14,295 bases of DNA. Origin: CAZDOD01 sp964506935 (GTDB lineage: Bacteria > Desulfobacterota > Zymogenia > Zymogenales > Zymogenaceae). A program made the position numbers and the translations under genes. The notes beneath the pieces were generated by a model. The model did not search any database, was not told the origin of the DNA, and worked only from the letters and a program-made list of their open reading frames with translations. Of the stretch, positions 1 through 6,147 are shown one piece after another (within the stretch, counting starts at the first letter, position 1; every line of letters starts with the position of its first letter). Where the stretch lies: NCBI GenBank assembly GCA_964506935.1, contig CAZDOD010000065.1, positions 1 through 14,295 on the forward strand. Direction: 5' to 3'.

Positions 1-154
1 TAACTCTAAGGTTTTTCTACTAAGTCTTTGGTTAGAGGGGCAATGAGATGACAGATTCATTATAAACTGCTGAAGAATTCATTCAGCACTACGACCACTA
101 GTGGAATCTATTATGTAAAAAATATTCTTTATGGTGCTTTAAAAAGCTTTAGAT
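1..154. other. Non-coding leader left of the excisionase gene, with two inverted repeats
   Basis: No convincing gene is visible here. Two symmetric sequences stand out. TGCTGAA (68-74) and TTCAGCA (82-88) form a 7-bp inverted repeat with a 7-base spacer, and CCACTAGTGG (95-104) is a perfect 10-base palindrome. Both lie just upstream of a small helix-turn-helix gene, so they could be binding sites for that protein or for the integrase, but this is inference. Bases 2-46 are open in one frame and could be the tail of a gene starting left of the window, though nothing supports that. Confidence 0.4.
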
Positions 155-388
155 ATGAAACGAAAAAATACATACCTTGAAAAAAGCCCTCCCATTAGAA
201 AGATGGAAAAGAGATTATTAGATATAAGAGAACTCTCACAATACATCGGCATTAAACCACAAACTATACGGAACAAAATTACTAATGGTGATTTTCCGAT
301 ACCTCACCTGAAGTTAGGTCGTCTTATCAGATTTGATAAAAGGGATGTAGACAAATATATTGATGAAATTCATAGAATTAATTGTTGA
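155..388 (+). CDS. Excisionase-like helix-turn-helix DNA-binding protein
   Basis: This is a 77-residue basic protein. Residues about 20-73 look like the HTH_17 / AlpA-Xis type winged helix domain found in excisionases and small phage regulators: LLDIRELSQYIGI, then PQTIRNKI, then a wing with GRLIRFDKRDVDKYI. Family members bind DNA beside attachment sites to steer integrase towards excision, or act as regulators. It lies 103 bases upstream of a tyrosine recombinase on the same strand, which supports an excision-control role. The ATG at 155 has no clear ribosome binding site. An internal ATG at 203 (MEKRLLDIRE) would give a 61-residue protein closer to the usual excisionase size, so the true start is uncertain. 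Codon use is AT-rich like the integrase and unlike the backbone genes to the right. Confidence 0.75.
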   Translation: MKRKNTYLEKSPPIRKMEKRLLDIRELSQYIGIKPQTIRNKITNGDFPIPHLKLGRLIRFDKRDVDKYIDEIHRINC

Positions 389-404
389 CTTATGGGTGTA
401 GTTG

Positions 405-438
405 TTTTATCTTTTCTCTGAAAGGAGGTGAGATAAAA
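405..438 (+). promoter_or_regulatory. Hairpin enclosing an orphan strong Shine-Dalgarno sequence
   Basis: TTTTATCT (405-412) is the exact reverse complement of AGATAAAA (431-438), giving an 8-bp stem. The loop contains AAAGGAGGTG (421-430), a near-perfect match to the anti-Shine-Dalgarno sequence. No ATG follows at a usable distance; the next in-phase options are GTG inside the motif itself (GTG AGA TAA) or a rare ATA opening a 7-codon frame. The integrase has its own site at 478-484. It may be a leader or regulatory hairpin between the two genes, or the remnant of a lost small gene. Function is inferred only. Confidence 0.35.
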
Positions 439-477
439 TACTAACGCCCGCCTCTACATAAACTCCGATCTAAAAAG

Positions 478-484
478 AAAGGAG
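478..484 (+). promoter_or_regulatory. Ribosome binding site of the integrase gene
   Basis: AAAGGAG lies 7 bases before the ATG at 492. It fixes the integrase start and shows that the stronger GGAGG motif at 424-428 is not needed for it. Confidence 0.75.
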
Positions 485-491
485 AAAAACT

Positions 492-1586
492 ATGGGCGTT
501 TTTCAAAAATACCGAGATAAGAATAGAAACAAGACAGGTCCATGGTTCATAAAATATCCTATCAGTAGAGATCCTCTGACAGATAAACTTATTTACAAGG
601 TTGAAAAAACAGGATATTCAAAAAAGACTGCGGAACGGTTATTTCAAAAAATGGTTACTGAATTTCATGAGGATTCAATCCAGAAATCTGTAATCAACAG
701 GAACTTAAGGTTTTATGAGCTTATAGACTGGTATCTAAATCTTGAGTCCGTTCAAAAGAAAAAGAGTTATAGGAAAATCAGAGAGAGCTGTGATATCCTG
801 AAAAGGTTCTTTGAAAACGTAAAAGTAATAAATCTCAAACCTCATATGGTTGAGGATTTCATGTTCAAAATGTTGGACAGTGTGAGCAAAAGCGGAAATA
901 AATACTCTCCTGCTTCTGTCAATCGTGTTTTCACTGTACTCAAAAGGATGTTCAACCTTGCCTTACGCGAAGAGATGGTTTTAAGAAATCCATGTATCAA
1001 GGTTTCTCAACTTCCTGAAGAAAATATCAGAGATAGAATCCTTTCATATCAAGAACTTCAACGATTACTCAAGTATCTTCCTCCTCATACTCAGCTCATA
1101 GTTAAAACAGGATACTTCACAGGAATGCGTATTGGAGAAATATTAAACCTCACATGGGATCGTGTAAACTTGAAAGACGGTTCTATCTATCTTGGGTTTT
1201 CTAATACGAAGACAAGAGAACCTCGAACAGTCTATCTCAATAGTGAATTGATGGATGTGTTTAAGGAAGCTTCAAGAGTAAGAAGTCTGGAACACAACTA
1301 TGTGTTTACATACAAAGGGAAACCGATAAAAAGTATCAAAACATCTTTTCAAAATGCATGCAGGAAGGCTCGAATTGAGAATTTCAGGTTCCACGATTTG
1401 AGGCATACGTTCAACACGAACATGAGAAAGGCCGGAGTGGATAAAACCGTCATTATGAAACTTACCGGCCACAAGACTATATCGATGTTTCAGAGATACA
1501 ATACAGTAGATCAGGATGATGCCAAGACAGCAATGGAGAGACTTGATGATTTTATACGTCGGAACGATGAAATGGTTCCGAGGTGA
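492..1586 (+). CDS. Tyrosine-type site-specific recombinase (integrase)
   Basis: This 364-residue protein has the normal size of a phage or island integrase. Residues 1-60 look like an arm-type DNA-binding domain (Gly-Tyr-Ser-Lys-Lys-Thr-Ala-Glu-Arg ends it), about 65-170 is the SAM-like core-binding domain, and about 180-355 is the catalytic domain. The catalytic set is visible: Arg213 in TGMRIGE, Lys240 in SNTKT, His301 and Arg304 in FHDLRHTF, His327 in LTGHKT and the nucleophile Tyr336 in FQRYNTV. The start at 492 has AAAGGAG 7 bases upstream. The gene ends 84 bases from the 3' end of tRNA-Asn and follows an excisionase-like gene, so it is probably the integrase of an element inserted at that tRNA. 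Nothing suggests inactivation. The body of the element is outside the window to the left, so its cargo cannot be seen. Confidence 0.95.
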   Translation: MGVFQKYRDKNRNKTGPWFIKYPISRDPLTDKLIYKVEKTGYSKKTAERLFQKMVTEFHEDSIQKSVINRNLRFYELIDWYLNLESVQKKKSYRKIRESCDILKRFFENVKVINLKPHMVEDFMFKMLDSVSKSGNKYSPASVNRVFTVLKRMFNLALREEMVLRNPCIKVSQLPEENIRDRILSYQELQRLLKYLPPHTQLIVKTGYFTGMRIGEILNLTWDRVNLKDGSIYLGFSNTKTREPRTVYLNSELMDVFKEASRVRSLEHNYVFTYKGKPIKSIKTSFQNACRKARIENFRFHDLRHTFNTNMRKAGVDKTVIMKLTGHKTISMFQRYNTVDQDDAKTAMERLDDFIRRNDEMVPR

Positions 1587-1597
1587 AAAAAATGGGG
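1572..1597 (+). repeat. Imperfect direct repeat, copy 1, over the integrase stop codon
   Basis: ATGGTTCCGAGGTG followed by seven A, T and GGGG. It aligns with 1615-1638 at all but three substituted positions plus a 2-base gap. It overlaps the integrase stop (TGA, 1584-1586) and resembles the end of tRNA-Asn more weakly than copy 2 does. Confidence 0.55.
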
Positions 1598-1614
1598 AAT
1601 TTTTTGGTCACTAC

Positions 1615-1638
1615 ATGGTTCCCGGGCGAAAAAAGGGG
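1615..1638 (+). repeat. Imperfect direct repeat, copy 2, resembling the tRNA-Asn 3' end
   Basis: ATGGTTCCCGGGCG followed by six A and GGGG, 43 bases after copy 1. The segment TGGTTCCCGGGC (1616-1627) also matches the tRNA-Asn 3' terminus TGGCTCCCCGGGC (1671-1683), with one substitution and one missing C, in the same orientation. It could be an attachment-site-like relic or a recombinase binding site. Confidence 0.45.
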
Positions 1639-1662
1639 TTAGACAAAATCGCCTAACCCCTT
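1628..1662 (-). terminator. Rho-independent terminator of tRNA-Asn
   Basis: AAGGGGTTAG (1633-1642) pairs perfectly with CTAACCCCTT (1653-1662), a 10-bp stem with a 10-base loop. Read on the minus strand the stem runs straight into a T tract ending near 1629. That is the pattern of an intrinsic terminator for transcription leaving the tRNA at 1671. Read on the plus strand there is no T tract, so it is a poor terminator for the integrase. Confidence 0.8.
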
Positions 1663-1670
1663 GATATCAT

Positions 1671-1746
1671 TGGCTCCCCGGGCAAGACTCGAACTTGCGA
1701 CATGGTGGTTAACAGCCACCCGCTCTACCAACTGAGCTACCGAGGA
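1671..1746 (-). tRNA. tRNA-Asn, anticodon GTT
   Basis: On the minus strand the cloverleaf is complete. Acceptor TCCTCGG (1746-1740) pairs with CCGGGGA, with one T-G wobble. The D arm contains AGCTCAGTTGGTAGAGC. The anticodon stem GGTGG/CCACC encloses the loop CTGTTAA, anticodon GTT at 1713-1711. The T arm contains GTTCGAGTC. The discriminator is G and CCA is encoded. Its 3' end faces the integrase gene, so it is the likely integration target; the gene itself is intact. Confidence 0.97.
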
Positions 1747-1882
1747 ATGCTTTTTATTTCGCTATAAATATTTTAAAGATTTATACCTCAAATATAAAAA
1801 ACTAGCAACCAATTTGAGATGCAAGTTTATGATTTCTATTTACAAACAATTTCAAATAAAATAAGCAATATCCAAAATAAGC
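1747..1882. other. AT-rich spacer between mglA and tRNA-Asn
   Basis: Very AT-rich and without a plausible coding frame. It should hold the tRNA-Asn promoter, but I could not settle on one pair of boxes. TTGAGG (1791-1786, minus) is a possible -35. No hairpin typical of an mglA terminator is visible. Confidence 0.4.
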
Positions 1883-2482
1883 TTAACCGCTCTCGGTGGC
1901 CCCTTTCTTGAGCTCGAGGAGCACCTGTTTGGCCACGGACTTGAGCGTTTCGAACACCCCATTCCCTTCGGTGGCTATTGACTCGAAATCCGGGACGCCG
2001 TTCGAATTCAAGAGCTTTCTCATCTCGTCGACGGGGGCTGCGTTCGGGAGGTCCCTCTTGTTATATTGTACCACGTATGGAATGTTCCCGAGGCTGTAAC
2101 CCTGTTCGATCAGGTTCGTCTTTAGGTTGTCAAAGCTCTCGAGATTAGCCTCCATACGTTCCAACTGTGAATCGGCCACAAATACTATGCCGTCGACACC
2201 CTTCAGGATCAGCTTCCTACTTGCGTCGTAAAAGACCTGACCCGGGACGGTGTAGAGGTGAAAACGCGTCTTAAATCCCCTGATCTCACCCAACGACAGG
2301 GGCAAAAAATCAAAAAAAAGCGTCCTCTCGGTCTCCGTCGCCAGAGATATCATCTTCCCCTTGGAGTCGGGATTTGTCTTTTTGTATATAAATTGGAGAT
2401 TTGTGGTCTTACCGCAAAGGCCTGGGCCATAATATACGATCTTGCAGTTTATCTCTCTCGCAGGGTAATTTATAAATGACAT
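1883..2482 (-). CDS. mglA: MglA-type Ras-like small GTPase
   Basis: This 199-residue protein has the usual length of bacterial MglA. The P loop is GPGLCGKT (19-26), G3 is TVPGQ (78-82), where MglA-family proteins carry Pro-Gly-Gln after Thr-Val rather than the classical Asp-x-x-Gly, G4 is NKRD (141-144) and G5 lies near IATEG (169-173). The N-terminal MSFINYPAREINCKIVYYGP is strongly typical of the family. In Myxococcus MglA sets the cell polarity axis and controls gliding and type IV pilus switching; in other bacteria it often has a role in surface motility or polarity. The partner GAP gene mglB lies just upstream with a 17-base gap, so the two are almost certainly co-transcribed. The target process in this organism cannot be read from the window. 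Confidence 0.93.
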   Translation of the reverse strand: MSFINYPAREINCKIVYYGPGLCGKTTNLQFIYKKTNPDSKGKMISLATETERTLFFDFLPLSLGEIRGFKTRFHLYTVPGQVFYDASRKLILKGVDGIVFVADSQLERMEANLESFDNLKTNLIEQGYSLGNIPYVVQYNKRDLPNAAPVDEMRKLLNSNGVPDFESIATEGNGVFETLKSVAKQVLLELKKGATESG

Positions 2483-2499
2483 TTAAAACCGCTCTCCCT

Positions 2500-2988
2500 C
2501 TACTCGCTAAAGAGCCTATCTATATCTTCGTCGGTAATCTCGGCAAAAGGTGAGGCCACATCCGCCGCCTTAGATTCAACCTTCCTCAACAGCTCATCAA
2601 ATATACCGGTCAGGTCATCACCGGCCTTTTTCGCCCTCAGCCTAACTAAACCGAGGGAGGAACGTTCGTCAAAGACCACCACCATAATAACACGGCGGCC
2701 CACTATCGAAATATATATGTTGTCCCTATAGCCCTCATGGAAAATGATGGTAAATTCCTTCTCCCCCAATAGTTTCGCCATACTCCCCGTTGCAGCTATA
2801 TTACCGGCGGTCAAAGAGGCCAGTGACGTCGTGTCAAGATTCTCGGTTTCACCTGTACTGGCTATAAGCTGGCCGTTCCTATCAACGAGAAAAAGTACCT
2901 TCGCATTCGTCTCAGAATAGAGCTTTGCAAGAACGTCATTTATCTTCTTGAACTCTTCTTCATACAGAATAAGCTGAGTAAGGCTCAT
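2500..2988 (-). CDS. mglB: MglB-type roadblock/LC7 domain protein (GTPase-activating partner of MglA)
   Basis: This 162-residue protein has a roadblock/LC7 fold over about residues 10-125: an N-terminal helix (EEEFKKINDVLAKL), a strand KVLFLVDRNGQLIASTG, the central helix with LASLTAGNIAAT, then strands FTIIFHEG, IYISIVG and IMVVVFDE. The acidic tail (126-162) is longer than the fold needs. MglB stimulates GTP hydrolysis by MglA and marks the opposite cell pole in Myxococcus. Its order ahead of mglA is the standard mglBA order. It starts 81 bases after the stop of the HoxU-like gene, with possible promoter elements in that gap, so it is probably transcribed separately from the energy operon upstream. 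Confidence 0.88.
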   Translation of the reverse strand: MSLTQLILYEEEFKKINDVLAKLYSETNAKVLFLVDRNGQLIASTGETENLDTTSLASLTAGNIAATGSMAKLLGEKEFTIIFHEGYRDNIYISIVGRRVIMVVVFDERSSLGLVRLRAKKAGDDLTGIFDELLRKVESKAADVASPFAEITDEDIDRLFSE

Positions 2989-3019
2989 CTACTTTCCCCC
3001 AAAATAGCAATCGTTATAT

Positions 3020-3057
3020 ATTGTATCACATATATCAGATAAAGTCATTTTTTTCAA
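3020..3057 (-). promoter_or_regulatory. Candidate promoter(s) for mglBA
   Basis: Two overlapping sigma-70-like pairs can be read on the minus strand. One is ATGACT (3048-3043), 17 bases, TACAAT (3025-3020). The other is TTGAAA (3057-3052), 17 bases, TATATG (3034-3029). The region is very AT-rich, so chance matches are a real risk. A promoter is expected because no terminator separates mglB from the preceding operon. Confidence 0.4.
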
Positions 3058-3069
3058 CTTTTTTTTAAA

Positions 3070-3789
3070 TTATCTGCAAGACCAGCATAAATCGAAGAAG
3101 TCATCAGGGAGATCCACTATCTTCCTGATATATTCCAATTGTCTCTTGGGGGCGATGTCCAGACCGCATTTACTACACTTTGAAATCTCAAGCTCGACCT
3201 TCCAGTTGTGGATATATCTCTTCCCGTCTTTATCCTCCATCTTTATATAGCCCGTGGGACAGATATAGACACAGGAGCCACATCCAATACAGGTCTCGGA
3301 CGATTCCATAAAAGGTGTCGCGGGAAGCCTCGATATACCCCTATTTGCGAATCCGAGGGCCTTCACGCCGACCACCTCTTCGCATGTCCTCACGCACATA
3401 CCGCACAGGATGCAGTCGTCACCAACCTCCTCAAGTCTACCACCCTTTACACCGAGCTTTTCTGCGAGTTCATTTATCTTCCTGTTTTTAGGTGCCCTCG
3501 CCAAAAGTAGCTCCATGACGATATTTCTCGTCGAAACGACTCTGTCGGTATCGGTCGAGACACTTAATCCCTCTTCGGCGGGATAGTTGCACGACGTCAC
3601 TATGCGCATCCTGTCTCCCTTTTTCACCTCGACAAGGCACATACGGCATGCCCCGTAAGGCTCAAGCGCAACATTGTTGCAGAGGGTCGGTATATAGACG
3701 TTCAGCCTATTTGCGACAGAAAGGATGCTTTCCCCCCTCTTCGCCTCGATATCTTCGCCGTTGAAATTTATCGTGATACTATCTTCCAT
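3070..3789 (-). CDS. HoxU/NuoG-like iron-sulfur electron-transfer subunit (2Fe-2S plus 4Fe-4S), short form
   Basis: This 239-residue protein carries electrons between a flavoprotein and a partner. Residues 1-78 are a plant-type [2Fe-2S] domain with Cys37, Cys48, Cys51 and Cys67. Residues 120-180 are a double [4Fe-4S] domain: Cys126/129/132/136 and Cys167/170/173/177. The segment between them (79-119) should carry the His-Cys3 cluster seen in NuoG and HoxU, but it holds no cysteine or histidine, so that centre is missing. The end is also unusual: Cys205-x2-Cys208 and, in the last five residues, Cys235-x2-Cys238, which could bind zinc or one more cluster. It is the last gene of the por-nuo operon, 8 bases after nuoF. 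It lacks the molybdopterin part of NuoG and any hydrogenase domain. It is best described as a HoxU-like connector; the exact partner is inferred from context. Confidence 0.82.
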   Translation of the reverse strand: MEDSITINFNGEDIEAKRGESILSVANRLNVYIPTLCNNVALEPYGACRMCLVEVKKGDRMRIVTSCNYPAEEGLSVSTDTDRVVSTRNIVMELLLARAPKNRKINELAEKLGVKGGRLEEVGDDCILCGMCVRTCEEVVGVKALGFANRGISRLPATPFMESSETCIGCGSCVYICPTGYIKMEDKDGKRYIHNWKVELEISKCSKCGLDIAPKRQLEYIRKIVDLPDDFFDLCWSCR

Positions 3790-3797
3790 TTTTGTCT

Positions 3798-5657
3798 CTA
3801 TTTAATTATCACTGCGTCAACAGGACACACCTCATAGCAGGCCCTGCAGCGGATACATATCTTTTCATCTATCTTATGCGCCTTCTTCTTCTCTCCGGTT
3901 ATCGCGGATACCGGACAGACCTTGAGACATCTCAGGCACCCTATACATGTTTCGGGGTCTATCGAAAATGAGATTAGGTCCGGACATACTCCAGCGGGAC
4001 ACCTTTTCTCACTTATATGCGCCTCGTATTCGTCCCTGAAGTATTTTATCGTTGTAAGAACCGGATTCGGTGCGCTCCCACCCAAGGCACACAGGGAGCC
4101 CCAGATCATCCCCTCACCTATTTCTTCTAAAAGATCGATATCGCCCTGCCTCCCCTCCCCCTTGGTTATCCGCAATAAGATAGACCTAAGCTGCCTCAGG
4201 CCCTCCCTGCACGGCGTGCATTTTCCGCAAGACTCGTCCACCAAAAAATCGATGAAGTATTTGGCGATATCGACCATGCACGTCCCCTCATCCATCACTA
4301 TCATGCCGCCCGACCCCATCATCGAGCCGAGCCTCGTAAGCTCATCGAAATCTACCGGGGTGTCAAGAAACTTTTCGGGTATACATCCCCCCGACGGCCC
4401 GCCTGTCTGAACCGCCTTGAATTTTTTGTCGCCTAATATCCCTCCGCCTATATCGTAGATGATCTCGCGGAGTGTCAGGCCCATAGGCACTTCGACAAGG
4501 CCGACGTTCTTAACCTTCCCGACAAGCGAGAAGACCTTTGTCCCCTTGCTGTTATCGGTGCCGACTCCTCTGAACCAGTCGGACCCCTTATTTACAATGA
4601 GCGGGACGTTACAGAGCGTCTCGACATTGTTGAGATTTGTGGGCATATCCCATAGCCCCCTGTCGGACGTATGGATATACTTTGCCCTCGGTTCGCCGGC
4701 CTTTCCCTCTATCGACGCCATCAGTGCCGATGACTCGCCGCATACAAACGCACCACCCCCACGGCTTATCTCAATATCGAAGGAAAAATCCGTCCCCAAT
4801 ATTTTATCGCCCAAAAGCCCGTAATCCCTTGCGTCGGAGATAGCCTTCCTCAGGTTTTTGACCGCCAGGGGGTATTCCATCCTGACATAAATATAACCTT
4901 GATTTGAGCCGACTGCATACGCCCCGATTATCATCCCCTCTATAACGCTGTGGGGGTCGCCCTCCATAATGGACCTATCCATGAAGGCACCCGGGTCCCC
5001 CTCATCTCCGTTGCACACAAAATATACCGGCTTATTTTGCTCTTGACTCGCCTTCTTTGTCGAGCGCCACTTCCTCCCCGCGTAAAAACCACCGCCGCCT
5101 CTACCCCTAAGGCCCGATTTATCCACCTCGTCGATTATCTCATCGGGAGACATACTTGTAAGCGCCTTAGCCAAGGCGCTGTACCCGCCCCGGGCTATAT
5201 ATTCGTCGATATCGGTCGGGACGATGCTCCCGTTGTTTCTAAGCACCCACCTCTTCTGATGTTTGTAGAAGGGTATTTCACCCTCTTTTAGGATCTTCTC
5301 TTTCGTGTTGGGATCTTCATAGAGGAACTTCTCATGGGGCTCTCCCGAGATTATCGTCTTTTCGACGAGTTCGGGGACGGCCTTAACCGTCACCATCTGG
5401 TAGAAGATATCTTGCGGCATAAATATCACGAGGGGGCCGCGCTCGCAAAAGCCGTGACATCCACATATCCTCACATCGACCTCAGCGTCGATGCTCCGCC
5501 CCTTGAGCTCATCCCTAAAGGCATCGGCAACTTTGAGGCTGCCGTTTGATATACACCCCGTCCCACCGCATACGATGATCTTCTGCTTTTTCGGATCGAC
5601 TGCGGCTAGTATAGATTTTCTGTAATCTTCGAGATGACCGACTGTATCAAGCCTCAT
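3798..5657 (-). CDS. NuoF-like NAD(H)-binding FMN and iron-sulfur flavoprotein with fused thioredoxin-like and ferredoxin domains
   Basis: This 619-residue protein is longer than plain NuoF because it is a three-part fusion. Residues 20-105 are a thioredoxin-like [2Fe-2S] domain (Cys30, Cys35, Cys67, Cys71). Residues about 130-540 are the NuoF core: FMN loop GLRGRGGGGFYAGRKW (182-197), NADH-site NGDEGDPGAFMDRS (216-229), GAFVCGESSAL (302-312), an SLBB-like segment near 375-410, and the [4Fe-4S] ligands Cys477, Cys480, Cys483 and Cys523. Residues 560-619 are a ferredoxin with two [4Fe-4S] motifs (Cys571/574/577/581 and Cys601/604/607/611). This architecture is that of HydB and HoxF-like subunits of soluble NAD-linked hydrogenases and dehydrogenases. 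The next gene upstream, 12 bases away, is the NuoE-like subunit, and the gene after is HoxU-like. With Por subunits in the same operon its likely role is passing 2-oxoacid electrons to NAD(P)+. AGGTGA precedes the ATG. Confidence 0.92.
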   Translation of the reverse strand: MRLDTVGHLEDYRKSILAAVDPKKQKIIVCGGTGCISNGSLKVADAFRDELKGRSIDAEVDVRICGCHGFCERGPLVIFMPQDIFYQMVTVKAVPELVEKTIISGEPHEKFLYEDPNTKEKILKEGEIPFYKHQKRWVLRNNGSIVPTDIDEYIARGGYSALAKALTSMSPDEIIDEVDKSGLRGRGGGGFYAGRKWRSTKKASQEQNKPVYFVCNGDEGDPGAFMDRSIMEGDPHSVIEGMIIGAYAVGSNQGYIYVRMEYPLAVKNLRKAISDARDYGLLGDKILGTDFSFDIEISRGGGAFVCGESSALMASIEGKAGEPRAKYIHTSDRGLWDMPTNLNNVETLCNVPLIVNKGSDWFRGVGTDNSKGTKVFSLVGKVKNVGLVEVPMGLTLREIIYDIGGGILGDKKFKAVQTGGPSGGCIPEKFLDTPVDFDELTRLGSMMGSGGMIVMDEGTCMVDIAKYFIDFLVDESCGKCTPCREGLRQLRSILLRITKGEGRQGDIDLLEEIGEGMIWGSLCALGGSAPNPVLTTIKYFRDEYEAHISEKRCPAGVCPDLISFSIDPETCIGCLRCLKVCPVSAITGEKKKAHKIDEKICIRCRACYEVCPVDAVIIK

Positions 5658-5669
5658 ATAAAATCACCT

Positions 5670-6131
5670 TTATCCCTTGTGGTTCTTTATGACCCTTCCG
5701 ATCTTCTCTATGGTCATCTTGCCATAATTCTCTTCGTCAATCTGGGTAAGGGGCGCAAGGGCACAGGCCCCAAGGCAGTTTACGGTCTCGAGCGTGAACA
5801 TCTTATCCGGTGTAGTCTCCCCGACCTTTACATCGAGGGCCCTCTCGAAACCCTCGGCTATCCTTTTGCCACCCTTGATGTGACACGCCGTTCCGAGACA
5901 GACCTTCAGTTCATGCTTACCCCTTGGGATGAGGCTGAAGGCCTTGTAGAAGGTAGAGATGTGATAAATCCGTGCCTCGGAGATTTCGAGCTTCTCAGAC
6001 AACCTCCTTACCGCTTCCTTGGGGATATATCTGAATTCGGACTGTATATCCTGAAGCATCTGTATTACCCTCGAAGGCTCTTTCCCGTAGGCCTCGATGA
6101 TATTATCTACCTTTGAGACATCGTAGTCCAT
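5670..6131 (-). CDS. NuoE-like thioredoxin-fold [2Fe-2S] subunit
   Basis: This 153-residue protein matches the 24-kDa subunit of NADH dehydrogenase. A helical N-terminal part (RVIQMLQDIQSEFRYIP, 21-37) and the family motif ISEARIYHISTFYKAFS (50-66) precede the [2Fe-2S] ligands Cys78, Cys83, Cys119 and Cys123, in CLGTAC and NCLGAC. In complex I, HydABC and NAD-linked formate dehydrogenases this subunit packs against the NuoF flavoprotein, which here is encoded 12 bases downstream. It begins 16 bases after porB. The coupling to a 2-oxoacid oxidoreductase, not to complex I or a hydrogenase, is what the neighbourhood adds; no NuoA-D or NuoH-N genes are present in the window. Confidence 0.93.
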   Translation of the reverse strand: MDYDVSKVDNIIEAYGKEPSRVIQMLQDIQSEFRYIPKEAVRRLSEKLEISEARIYHISTFYKAFSLIPRGKHELKVCLGTACHIKGGKRIAEGFERALDVKVGETTPDKMFTLETVNCLGACALAPLTQIDEENYGKMTIEKIGRVIKNHKG

Positions 6132-6147
6132 ATCTCACCCTGATCTT

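Noticed and set aside
3070..5657. NAD-linked [FeFe] or [NiFe] hydrogenase operon
   Set aside because: No H-cluster or NiFe-site motif occurs in the window; the neighbours are Por subunits instead.
5634..6116. Plus-strand open frame opposite nuoE
   Set aside because: nuoE is unambiguous on the minus strand; the antisense frame shows no motif.
3070..6131. Fragment of a complex I (nuo) operon
   Set aside because: No NuoA-D or membrane subunits; NuoF has HydB-like fusions and the last subunit lacks the large NuoG domain.
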